Shown here: piece by piece, positions 8,072-15,718 of the stretch
Numbering within the stretch: the first letter of the stretch is position 1
Layout: the number at the start of each line of letters is the position of its first letter
From: Herbaspirillum rhizosphaerae
GTDB lineage: Bacteria > Pseudomonadota > Gammaproteobacteria > Burkholderiales > Burkholderiaceae_D
Assembly: GCF_001189965.1 (NCBI RefSeq)
Contig: NZ_LFLU01000002.1
Location: forward strand, 124,001 to 188,000
Direction: 5' to 3'
DNA length: 64,000 nucleotides
The notes under the pieces: model-generated
What the model was told of the DNA's origin: nothing
Seen by the model: the letters and a program-made list of their open reading frames with translations, nothing else
Databases searched by the model: none
Made by a program: the position numbers and the translations under genes

Positions 8072-9226
8072 TCAGGCGGCCGGCGTCACTCTCACCCTGT
8101 CTCGTCCGCCGCGCTTGGACTCGTACAGCGCCGTGTCCCCCAGTTCGAGCAGCGCCGCCAGCCCGGCCGGCGGCCGGTCGAACAGCGTCGCGCCGACGCT
8201 CAGGGTCACCGCATCCGGCGTCGGAAACGTCTCCCGCGCGGTCTGTCCGAACACCTCGCGCAAGCCGTCGCCCAGCGCCACCACGCTGTCGCCGGAGGCT
8301 TCGCACAGCAGGATGACGAACTCGTCCCCGCCCAGTCGTGCAGCCAGGGAGCCGTGCGGCAGGGCGTCGCGGATCATTTCGCTCAGCGCCACCAGCAGTT
8401 TGTCGCCGGCGCTGTGGCCGTGCAGGTCGTTGACCTGCTTGAAGTTGTCGATGTCGATCAGCAGCAAGGCGCCGGGGTTTGCCGGCGAGGCCCGGTTGAG
8501 CAGCGCAGGCGCGCGCATGTCCAGCGCACGGCGGTTGAACAGGGCGGTGAGCGGGTCGCGGGCGGCGAGCTGTTCGATGCGCTCTTCGCGGCGGTGGCGT
8601 TCGGTGCCGGTCATGGACAAGGCGATCAGCATGATCGCCATGGCGCCTTCCACCAGCGAGACCTGGATCACGCCGCCGCGGAAGGCGGCCAGGTCGACGA
8701 AGGCATTCAGCGCGACGACGGAGCCGGCCTTGGCGACATAAAAAAGGCCGTGCGCCAGCAGCACATAGCGCAACTGCACCGCGCCCACGCTCAGGGAAAC
8801 GCCATGAGGGCGCAGCAGGAAGCTGGCGCGCAGGGTGATGCCGGCGATCAGCAGCGACTGGATGCACAGCATCAGCCTGGACCACCAGGGCCAGGATTCA
8901 TTGGGCGCCAGCAGCATGGCGAGCCAGATGACGGCGATCAGATACCAGGCGCGCGACAGCCTGGTCCGCGTGAAGCGGGCAACCCCGGCCAGGAACAGCC
9001 CGTGGGCGACGATCAGCAAGCCGTTGGCAAACCAGATGCCGATCAGCAGGAAGCCGTTGGTGCGCAGCAAGGCCAGGACGCAACCTACGGTAATGACGGC
9101 GAAGCCGGCGCTCCAGAACAGCAGCGACTTCTCGCGCACGCTATTCCACTCCACGGCCAGATAAAGCGCTGCCGCCGCGGCCAGGGCGGTGGTGAGAATG
9201 AGGATGGTGGACGGATCGAGTGCCAT
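8072..9226 (-). CDS. Membrane-bound diguanylate cyclase (GGDEF domain)
   Basis: The protein is 384 aa. Residues 1 to about 205 contain six or seven hydrophobic helices forming an uncharacterised membrane sensor. A short linker then leads to a GGDEF domain (about 220-384) with DPLTALFNRRAL, LLLIDIDNFKQVND and RLGGDEFVILL (GGDEF at about 299-303), so the active-site signature is intact and c-di-GMP synthesis from GTP is expected. The inhibitory I-site RxxD is absent at the usual position five residues before GGDEF, where PHGS stands. No EAL domain is present. The start codon at 9226 has no strong Shine-Dalgarno. Confidence 0.9.
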   Translation of the reverse strand: MALDPSTILILTTALAAAAALYLAVEWNSVREKSLLFWSAGFAVITVGCVLALLRTNGFLLIGIWFANGLLIVAHGLFLAGVARFTRTRLSRAWYLIAVIWLAMLLAPNESWPWWSRLMLCIQSLLIAGITLRASFLLRPHGVSLSVGAVQLRYVLLAHGLFYVAKAGSVVALNAFVDLAAFRGGVIQVSLVEGAMAIMLIALSMTGTERHRREERIEQLAARDPLTALFNRRALDMRAPALLNRASPANPGALLLIDIDNFKQVNDLHGHSAGDKLLVALSEMIRDALPHGSLAARLGGDEFVILLCEASGDSVVALGDGLREVFGQTARETFPTPDAVTLSVGATLFDRPPAGLAALLELGDTALYESKRGGRDRVRVTPAA

Positions 9227-9461
9227 GGATAAGGGGTGCGCGTGGGCTTGCCCAAACAGACTGATGAAAACGGGGACGCTATTTTAGCGCCTGGCGGCCT
9301 CTTCAGCTCGCCGGGCGTTATCCGGCGGCCGGCTGACTGCCGGGTTCCCGGCCGACGATCATCCATCGGCGCCGGCTGCCGATGGCGAAAAAGCAAGCCT
9401 GTTTCGTTCAACGTCGATGCAGACGCTTGTCGCCGAGTCCGCCGATTCCCGTGCGCCAGGG

Positions 9462-10817
9462 TCAGAACTTGGTGGCGATACCCAGACCCCACTTGCGCTC
9501 GGGGTCGCCGGTGTCCGGCAGCAGGCCGTCGGAATAATCCAGGCTCAGCCCGACGCTCTGGTTGAAATTGTAAGTCAATGCGCCGCGCCAGTAATGGATG
9601 CTGCGCGACCCCTCCAGCGCCTTGAGGCCGGTATAGGTGGTGGTGAAGTCAAATGGCAGCCTGGGATTGGTCGACGCCAGCGTGAAACCGGCCTGCGCGC
9701 CCAGGCGGATGAAATCCTGGTGCTGGTCGTAGACGGCAGGGGTGCCCCGGTCGACGTACATACCGTTGCGGCTCTGACCGACAAGGATGGGTTTGAAGGC
9801 CAGGCCGTTGTTCCAGCGGATGAAATCGTTGAGGATGCCCGGGCGCACCATGGTGTAGGTAAAGTTGACGGTCATCAGGCGGCTGCCGTCGGAACTGTTG
9901 ATGAGGTAATCCGGCCGCGCCGTCAGGTCCTCGGTGTTGGCCGATCCCGGATGCGCAAAGTGGAATGCCGACAGCATCCCGACCTGCCCGGTGCGGGTAG
10001 TGTCCACCGACACGGCGCCGCCGTTGTATGTGGTCACGCGGTTTTGCTTGAATCCGACGTAAGGCACCGCCTCGTAGGTGCTGCCGTTGCCGTCCATGGG
10101 ACGCTTGTCGAAGGAATAGCCGGTATAGACCACGATGTCGTTGGTGCGGGACTGCGCCACGTCGTCGTTGGCCAGGGTCAGGTGGGCGCGGTCGACGGAA
10201 GCGTAGGCCGCCTGGTTGCTGCGATCGATGGACAACTGGTCGGGATTGCCGCGCACCCGGATCGGATCCATCCAACTGGGCTGATGCGCCGCCGCCGCGA
10301 CGGTGGACGATCCTGTGCCGCCGGCGGCCACTGCCGGCGTGGTCATGGCGGCTGCCGATGCGGCATGCGGCAGGCTGAGCGCGGCGCCATGCTGCGCGCA
10401 GACCAGATCGCTCCGGTTGTCGGCATCGAAGAAGGCGGTAGCAGGGATGGCGGCGGCGGTCGGCTTGAACTGGGCGTCTTTACCGTCGAGCAGGCCTTGC
10501 AGGTCTTCAGCGATGTGGCCGGCGTTGCAACTGTCGCCCTTGCAGGCTCCTCCTGCGGATTTTTCGGCGGCATGCTTCCTGAGCAGCCATGCTGCCAGCG
10601 CGCGATATGACGACAATGGCGCCGGATGATCTCCCACCGACAAGTAGGCAGTGCTCACCGGATAGGCGGTCAGCAGGCGTGCCGCCAGCTTTTCCTTGTC
10701 TACCTTCAGGTCGGGGGCGCACAGCCCGGCATCGATCGCCTGAGCGTGGGTCAGCGGGGCAGCGCCGGAAGCGGACAGCAGTATTGCGGCGGCAAGCGTA
10801 TGCATGCGACTTCGCAT
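9462..10817 (-). CDS. Exported outer-membrane beta-barrel-like protein of unknown function
   Basis: The protein is 451 aa. The start at 10817 has AAGGA six bases upstream and begins a signal peptide (MRSRMHTLAAAILLSASGAA, cleavage likely after THA). The mature N-terminus (about 30-150) holds Cys in DAGLC, GGACKGDSCNAG and LVCAQHG, which could form disulphides. An Ala/Thr/Gly-rich linker near 160-185 is followed by a C-terminal region rich in alternating aromatic and polar residues with repeated Tyr-x-Phe strands. It ends GLGIATKF, a terminal Phe typical of BAM-inserted barrels. I do not recognise the family. The gene appears monocistronic, with a 202-bp gap to the sigma factor gene. Confidence 0.7.
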   Translation of the reverse strand: MRSRMHTLAAAILLSASGAAPLTHAQAIDAGLCAPDLKVDKEKLAARLLTAYPVSTAYLSVGDHPAPLSSYRALAAWLLRKHAAEKSAGGACKGDSCNAGHIAEDLQGLLDGKDAQFKPTAAAIPATAFFDADNRSDLVCAQHGAALSLPHAASAAAMTTPAVAAGGTGSSTVAAAAHQPSWMDPIRVRGNPDQLSIDRSNQAAYASVDRAHLTLANDDVAQSRTNDIVVYTGYSFDKRPMDGNGSTYEAVPYVGFKQNRVTTYNGGAVSVDTTRTGQVGMLSAFHFAHPGSANTEDLTARPDYLINSSDGSRLMTVNFTYTMVRPGILNDFIRWNNGLAFKPILVGQSRNGMYVDRGTPAVYDQHQDFIRLGAQAGFTLASTNPRLPFDFTTTYTGLKALEGSRSIHYWRGALTYNFNQSVGLSLDYSDGLLPDTGDPERKWGLGIATKF

Positions 10818-11019
10818 TGATATCCTTGTTGTTTTGGAAATAAACGGCATCGGCGCATGGCGACAACGGATGGCGCCGCCACGTCCGGACGATTGACCTG
10901 TCTTTCCGGTCAGAGAGTGGTATGAACGCGCTGCACCAAAAAATGTTCAATACCAATTGAAAATTTGTGTCGGGAAAATTTATGCCGGCGCTATGTTGGC
11001 GTCATGTCGGCGGCAAGGC

Positions 11020-11958
11020 TTATGCGGGCAGCGCCATCCATGCGGGGTGGACGGTGCGTTGTTGAAGCATGGTCAGCTTGCGTTGATCGGCGACGGCGTA
11101 GATCGTGGCGATGCCGTCCTCCTCCATTGCAAAGCTCAGCGCCAGCACGATCCGGCCATGGCAGGCGAGGGCGGCGCCCCAGCCGTCATTGATGGAGATG
11201 GCGCTGATTTGCATGCCGGAGGATGCTGGTGACATCAGCGATGACAAAGCGCCAACAAATTGACGGGCCGGCTGTGTCACAGAAAGATCCGCGAGACCCG
11301 CGATCGGCGTGTTGCCGATGCTGTCGCCCGCACTGTCGCCGATCACCACGGCATCGGGAGCCAGCAGTCGCAGCATCGCCTGTTTGTCCTGATGCGCTAT
11401 CGCCGACAAAAAGTCTTGCACCAGCCGCTCGCAAAGCTGCTGATCGGCGATGCGACGTGTACGCCCGGATTGCACCCGCTCCCTGGCTCTGCGCACCAGT
11501 TGCCGGCAATGCACCGGCGTCTTGTCGAGGGTGGCGGCGATTTCCTCGTACTGGCAATCGAATACTTCGTGCAGCAACAAGGCCGCGCGTTCATCCGCAC
11601 TCAGGCGCTCCAGCAACAACAGCACGCCGTAGGACAGATCCGACAGCATCGACACCGCATCTTCTGCCGAAGGAGCATGCCGGTCCAGCCACGGTTCGGG
11701 CAGCCACGGCACGGATTCCGCCGCGCGTTGACGCTGCAGATGCCGCAAGCGATCGATGGCGATGCGCGTCGCCACCGTGGTCAGCCAGGCGACCGGCGTC
11801 TTCAAGGTGCGGTGATCGGCGTCGCGCCAGCGCAGCCAGGTTTCCTGCACGACATCTTCAGCCTCGGCCAGGCTGCCCAGCATGCGATAGGAAATCGACA
11901 ACAGCCGGCGGCGGGAAGCCTCAAAAAGAGAAGTGGATTCGGTCAGTGTTTCTTTCAT
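11020..11958 (-). CDS. ECF-type RNA polymerase sigma factor, SigJ-like with C-terminal SnoaL/NTF2-like domain
   Basis: The protein is 312 aa. It has region 2 (about 10-80: YRMLGSLAEAEDVVQETWLRW), region 4 (about 115-165: ERAALLLHEVFDCQYEEIA, then CRQLVRRARERV), and a C-terminal extension (about 190-312) of the SnoaL-like type that marks the SigJ/ECF41-like group. In that group the extension regulates the sigma factor itself and no separate anti-sigma is needed. None is adjacent here. The ATG at 11958 follows GGAGAG, so an in-frame start further upstream is unlikely. The gene is divergent from the ClpP gene; the shared 200 bp contains an inverted repeat. Confidence 0.88.
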   Translation of the reverse strand: MKETLTESTSLFEASRRRLLSISYRMLGSLAEAEDVVQETWLRWRDADHRTLKTPVAWLTTVATRIAIDRLRHLQRQRAAESVPWLPEPWLDRHAPSAEDAVSMLSDLSYGVLLLLERLSADERAALLLHEVFDCQYEEIAATLDKTPVHCRQLVRRARERVQSGRTRRIADQQLCERLVQDFLSAIAHQDKQAMLRLLAPDAVVIGDSAGDSIGNTPIAGLADLSVTQPARQFVGALSSLMSPASSGMQISAISINDGWGAALACHGRIVLALSFAMEEDGIATIYAVADQRKLTMLQQRTVHPAWMALPA

Positions 11959-12065
11959 GTATCTCTCCATGTCGGGACGGCGAGTGGAAGTCCGATGGCG
12001 GCGTGCCGTGTTCTGCGGCGCCATTTCAGCCTGCTCGTCTGCATGACGACGGCGCGCTGTAAAAC

Positions 12066-12100
12066 GTGACAGGAGGTGAAAAATATTTTTCCTTTGTCAC
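12066..12100. promoter_or_regulatory. Inverted repeat between the divergent sigma factor and clpP genes
   Basis: GTGACAGGAGG at 12066 onwards and CCTTTGTCAC at 12091-12100 form a dyad that extends inward through AAAAAT/ATTTTT. It lies 108 bp upstream of the sigma factor start and 59 bp upstream of clpP. It may be an operator or an ECF promoter element serving both directions (inference). Confidence 0.45.
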
Positions 12101-12158
12101 GGGCAACGCGTCGCCGGCGTCAGGTTGCTGTACCTACATTACCTGAAAGGAAAGACAC

Positions 12159-12773
12159 ATGCATGCATTCCATCCACGCGCCCTCGGCATGATTCCCACC
12201 GTCATCGAGCAGTCCGGCCGGTCCGAGCGCGCCTATGATATTTATTCACGGCTGCTGCGCGAGCGTATCGTGTTCCTGGTCGGCCCGGTCACGGACGAGT
12301 CGGCGAATCTGATCGTTGCGCAGCTGCTGTTCCTTGAATCGGAAGATCCCGACAAGGACATCTCGCTGTATATCAATTCCCCCGGCGGCGCGGTGTATGC
12401 CGGCCTGGCGATCTACGACACCATGCAATTCATCCGCCCGCAGGTATCGACCTTGTGCACCGGCTTCGCCGCGAGCATGGGCTCCATTCTGCTGGCCGCC
12501 GGCGCCAGGGGAAAGCGCCTGGCCTTGCCCAACGCCCGCATCATGATTCATCAGCCCTCGGGCGGTTCCCAGGGGACGGCCGCCGACGTGGCGATTCAGG
12601 CGCGCGAGATTCTGTACCTGCGCGAGCGCCTCAACAACATCCTCGCCGAGCGTTGTTCGCAACCGTTGGAAAAAGTTGCGAATGACTCGGAGCGCGATCA
12701 TTTCATGTCGGCAGACGGCGCCAGGGATTACGGCTTGATCGACGAGGTCGTCTCGGGGCGGGGCGTGATGTAG
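12159..12773 (+). CDS. clpP: ATP-dependent Clp protease proteolytic subunit ClpP (solitary copy)
   Basis: The protein is 204 aa, full length for ClpP. Strands and motifs include [38 protein letters not shown], the nucleophile Ser in [14 protein letters not shown], the catalytic His in IMIHQPSGG, and the Asp in [19 protein letters not shown]. It would form the tetradecameric serine-protease chamber that works with ClpX or ClpA. Unlike the main bacterial clpP, it has no tig or clpX neighbour, so it is probably a second, accessory copy; that cannot be confirmed from one window. A GAAAGGAAAG Shine-Dalgarno precedes the ATG. It is divergent from the ECF sigma factor. Confidence 0.93.
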   Translation: MHAFHPRALGMIPTVIEQSGRSERAYDIYSRLLRERIVFLVGPVTDESANLIVAQLLFLESEDPDKDISLYINSPGGAVYAGLAIYDTMQFIRPQVSTLCTGFAASMGSILLAAGARGKRLALPNARIMIHQPSGGSQGTAADVAIQAREILYLRERLNNILAERCSQPLEKVANDSERDHFMSADGARDYGLIDEVVSGRGVM

Positions 12774-12843
12774 GGAAACCTGGCAAAAGGAGAGTCGCGA
12801 TTGTTTTGCTTCATTTGATGAAATGAGTTTTATAATTGCGGCC

Positions 12844-13098
12844 ATGAACGATACTCAAAACCGCCCCCCGCTTCCCGACCGGCTCTCCATCGATCCGCGC
12901 AGCCCTTACTACAATGCCGCCATCTTTGAACACGATGTCGGCATCCGGCTTAACGACAGAGAACGCACCGACGTTGATGAATATTGCATCAGCGAAGGAT
13001 GGATCAAAGTTCCGGCCGGCAAGGCGCTGGACCGGAAGGGCAATCCCCTGATGACCAAAGTCAAAGGCAAGGTCGAAGCTTTTTATCGTGAGGGATAG
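12844..13098 (+). CDS. DUF3297 family protein
   Basis: This small soluble protein is 84 aa from the ATG at 12844; an in-frame ATG at 12823 would add seven residues. It begins with DTQNRPPLPDRLSIDPRSP, the conserved start of DUF3297 proteins of proteobacteria, and ends in KGKVEAFYREG. Its function is unknown. It follows clpP by 70 bp on the same strand and is closed by a terminator, so it may be partly cotranscribed with clpP. Confidence 0.85.
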   Translation: MNDTQNRPPLPDRLSIDPRSPYYNAAIFEHDVGIRLNDRERTDVDEYCISEGWIKVPAGKALDRKGNPLMTKVKGKVEAFYREG

Positions 13099-13125
13099 GC
13101 TCTCTTTCCTTCCTTGAGGACAGGC

Positions 13126-13170
13126 AAGGGCACGCGCGCTTATTTTTCCGATAGCGCTCGTGCCCTTTTT
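13126..13170 (+). terminator. Rho-independent terminator after the DUF3297 gene
   Basis: The stem AAGGGCACGCGCGC (13126 onwards) pairs with GCGCTCGTGCCCTT after a 14-base loop and runs into TTTTT. It sits between convergent genes, 13 bp before the end of the AraC-type gene on the other strand. Confidence 0.85.
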
Positions 13171-13183
13171 GCCGCCCGTAAAT

Positions 13184-14062
13184 TTATTGCCCCTTGTTGC
13201 CGGCCAGCGGCAGGAAGATGTCGGTCAGCAGGTCGGCCGGCGCTGTGTCGCGCGGGCTGTTGAGATATTCCTCAAATACCGGATGGTCCGCCGGCGCATG
13301 GCCGGAGTTCGTCAGCCAGGCGCCGTACAGCCAGTGATAGGCCGCGCGCATGGTGGCGTAGGGACCGCGAAAACGCAACACGGCGCAAGGGCCCCCTCCC
13401 AGCGAGAACGTGATCAGCGGCGCCTTTGCCACCGCGCCCGCTGCGTCCGGCTCAATGGACAGCCCGGCGCGCGAATGCAGCTGTGCTTCGGGAACCGCAA
13501 AAGGATCGTCGAGATAAACCGCCAGCCAGCGCGTATCCGCTGTCATCAGATTCTGCGCCGCCATGTGGATCCGGCTGGCCTCGAACGCCTGCCCGATGCG
13601 CATGTAGGAGCCGCGATGATCGAGACCCGCCACCGTGATCTGCGGCACCTCGCGCACCTCGACCGGCCACGCGCCTGCGGCCGACGCGACCGGGGGCACC
13701 GCTTCAAACGGCGTCTCGGATGCGCTTTCCCGCCAGGCGCGGGGACTCTTGCCGTAAACCTGGCGGAATGCGCGCGTGAAAGACTGCGCATTCGGATAAC
13801 CGCAGCGCCGTGCGATGTCCGCCACCGTGCGCGTTGATTGCGCCAGGTAGCCGGATCCCCTTTGCAACCGCAGCCGGAGCACGGTCGCCGCCAGGGTCTC
13901 GCCCTGCAAGGCGTGGTAGATGCGATGCCAATGGTAAGGAGACAAATTGGCGACTTCAGCCAGGCGATCCAGATCCAGCGGTTCGCTTAAATGATCGTGG
14001 ATGTAGGCCGTCACCCTGGAGAGGTGGTTCTGGTAATCGCTCAAGTCGCGTGGTGGATTCAC
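13184..14062 (-). CDS. AraC-family regulator with C-terminal GyrI-like effector-binding domain
   Basis: The protein is 292 aa. The N-terminal double helix-turn-helix (about 1-110) reads DLDRLAEVANLSPYHWHRIYHALQ and DIARRCGYPNAQSFTRAFRQVYGKSP. A linker leads to a GyrI-like domain (about 135-290), the small-molecule sensing module known from Rob/SoxS-like and BmrR-type proteins. The start codon overlaps the stop of the upstream GyrI-like gene by ATGA, so the two are translationally coupled. The probable role is to activate a response to a toxic or amphipathic ligand (inference). Confidence 0.9.
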   Translation of the reverse strand: MNPPRDLSDYQNHLSRVTAYIHDHLSEPLDLDRLAEVANLSPYHWHRIYHALQGETLAATVLRLRLQRGSGYLAQSTRTVADIARRCGYPNAQSFTRAFRQVYGKSPRAWRESASETPFEAVPPVASAAGAWPVEVREVPQITVAGLDHRGSYMRIGQAFEASRIHMAAQNLMTADTRWLAVYLDDPFAVPEAQLHSRAGLSIEPDAAGAVAKAPLITFSLGGGPCAVLRFRGPYATMRAAYHWLYGAWLTNSGHAPADHPVFEEYLNSPRDTAPADLLTDIFLPLAGNKGQ

Positions 14063-14532
14063 GGTGCGCTTATCGGACTGCTGACGCCGATGGAAATGTC
14101 GATGGTCCCGTCGCTGCTGCGGTAGCGTTCATAGTCGGCGATATAGGTTTTTGGGAAATCCGAATATTCCCATATTTTCTTCCATGCCTCGCCAACATTC
14201 TCGGGCCGGTTCGCCTCCACGGGGAAAACCACGCGATACGACGCCGGCACGACTGCCCTGGAAAAGCCCGCAGGCAGCGGCAGTTCGGCCCCCGGGTCGA
14301 CGGCTAGCCCGATGACCAGGGAGTAGATGCCGTGATTATTGATTCCCGCATTCTGGAAGTGCGTGTAGACCGCATAGACATCGTCGGACATCTTCCCCTC
14401 GACGGCGGTCGTCACCTTCTCCTGAAAAAAGCGTTGCCAATGCAATGGAATCGTCTGAAACGCCTGTGCGTTGCCGGTTCGCAGTTCAATGCCGACAACA
14501 TGGATGGCGTGGTCCTGATACGCTGGGGTCAT
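14059..14532 (-). CDS. GyrI-like / AraC effector-binding-domain protein
   Basis: The protein is 157 aa from the ATG at 14532, which has AGGAA upstream; an earlier in-frame start is unsupported. It contains a single GyrI-like domain, recognised from the pattern of an N-terminal strand (HAIHVVGIELRT), the Trp-rich KIWEYSDFPKTYIADYERY segment and the final DGTIDISIGV strand. It has no helix-turn-helix. It overlaps the AraC/GyrI gene by 4 bp. It may act as a ligand sink or co-sensor for that regulator (inference). Confidence 0.78.
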   Translation of the reverse strand: MTPAYQDHAIHVVGIELRTGNAQAFQTIPLHWQRFFQEKVTTAVEGKMSDDVYAVYTHFQNAGINNHGIYSLVIGLAVDPGAELPLPAGFSRAVVPASYRVVFPVEANRPENVGEAWKKIWEYSDFPKTYIADYERYRSSDGTIDISIGVSSPISAP

Positions 14533-14818
14533 GGCTGGTTCCTGAAACGATGAATGTGCGTCAAGTGTAGAGAACGGAACCGGACGTTTCTTGCGGAGTT
14601 CATCGGCGGCGGATTTGCTGACGATGCAGAAGACCGCGCTTGCCCGCATGCCTGCCCGTCAAGCTGTTGTCAGCAGGACATGCAAAGATAGCGCGAAGTC
14701 ATGCCGGAAGATGCTTGTTGTCCTGTATTGCAATCCGGCCCGGCACAGGCGCCGTCGCAAGCTGAGATAAAATCCTGATTGCGGTTTTCAGCTATTCCAC
14801 ACCTTGCCCGAGTGCCCC

Positions 14819-15625
14819 ATGCCAAGCAGACCATCTCCTGAACAACGACGCGAATTGGGCAGTTTCCTCAGCAGCCGGCGCGCGCGCCTGCAGCCCGATG
14901 AATACGGCTTGCCCAAAGGCCCGCGCCGCACGCCGGGTTTGCGCCGCGAAGAAGTCGCCGTGCTCGCCGGCGTGAGCGTCAGCTGGTACACCTGGCTGGA
15001 GCAGGGGCGCGAAATCCAGCCCTCGGCCGATGCCCTGCGCCGGATCTCGAAAGTGCTCAAGCTCGATCAGACGGAATCCACGCATCTGTTCGCGCTGTCC
15101 TCCCGCGAAGCGCCGGCGGTGGCGACCGGCGGACGTCTCAGCGACGGCCTCGAGATGCTGGTGCGGGCCATCCATGTGCCGGCCTATGTGCGCAACACGC
15201 GGCTCGATATCCTGGCATGGAATGATCCCATCGCCGACCTGTTCGTCGATTACGGCTTGCTGCAACCCCACGAACGCAACACGTTGCGCCTGCTGTTTCT
15301 CTACCCGCCTTACCGTACCCAGATCCTCGACTGGGAGCAGATGACGCGCGGCATGATCTCGGCCTTTCGCGCTGCACGTGCCCAGGCGCACGACAAGGCG
15401 CCGTTCGACAGCCTGATCGCCGAGCTGTCCGAGCTGAGCCCGGAGTTTCGTGCGTGGTGGCAAGACACCAACGTGAAGGGTTTCGACGAAGGCGCAAAAC
15501 GCATGCGGCTGCCTTCGGGGGAAATCACGGCCTTTACCTATGTGGCATTGACGCCGGTCGGGCGGCCGGACCTGTCGCTGGTCACCTACATCCCCACACC
15601 GCCTGCCAGTGAGTGCGACTCATAG
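14819..15625 (+). CDS. XRE-family regulator with MmyB-like ligand-binding domain
   Basis: The protein is 268 aa from the ATG at 14819. The N-terminal helix-turn-helix (about 8-75) has LGSFLSSRRARLQP, GLRREEVAVLAGVSVSWYTW and LEQGREIQPSADALRRISKVL, the standard start of MmyB-type regulators. The C-terminal 170 residues match the MmyB PAS-like domain, with NTRLDILAWNDPIADLF and WWQDTNVKGF. Its 3' end lies inside a 97-bp segment that recurs at 19188-19284 ahead of the DJ-1 gene. It is therefore the best candidate regulator of the two downstream oxidoreductase units (inference). Confidence 0.88.
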   Translation: MPSRPSPEQRRELGSFLSSRRARLQPDEYGLPKGPRRTPGLRREEVAVLAGVSVSWYTWLEQGREIQPSADALRRISKVLKLDQTESTHLFALSSREAPAVATGGRLSDGLEMLVRAIHVPAYVRNTRLDILAWNDPIADLFVDYGLLQPHERNTLRLLFLYPPYRTQILDWEQMTRGMISAFRAARAQAHDKAPFDSLIAELSELSPEFRAWWQDTNVKGFDEGAKRMRLPSGEITAFTYVALTPVGRPDLSLVTYIPTPPASECDS

Positions 15626-15701
15626 GATAACAAGACGCCTTCTTGAGATCGCCGTGCTTGCCTAAAGTGACGTCAGAGCAGTTCTTGAACACTGCTCTTT
15701 C
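15605..15701 (+). repeat. 97-bp leader repeat, copy 1, with dyad at 15675-15698
   Basis: Positions 15605-15701 align without gaps to 19188-19284 at 84 of 97 positions by eye. The core ACTCATAGGATAACAAGACG is identical in both. The segment starts inside the last codons of the XRE regulator and ends just before the ribosome binding site of the aldehyde dehydrogenase. It contains AGAGCAGT (15675-15682) paired with ACTGCTCT (15691-15698) around an inner GTTC-TT-GAAC. It is a likely promoter/operator region. Confidence 0.8.
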
Positions 15702-15718
15702 GATCACGGAGGCAACAC

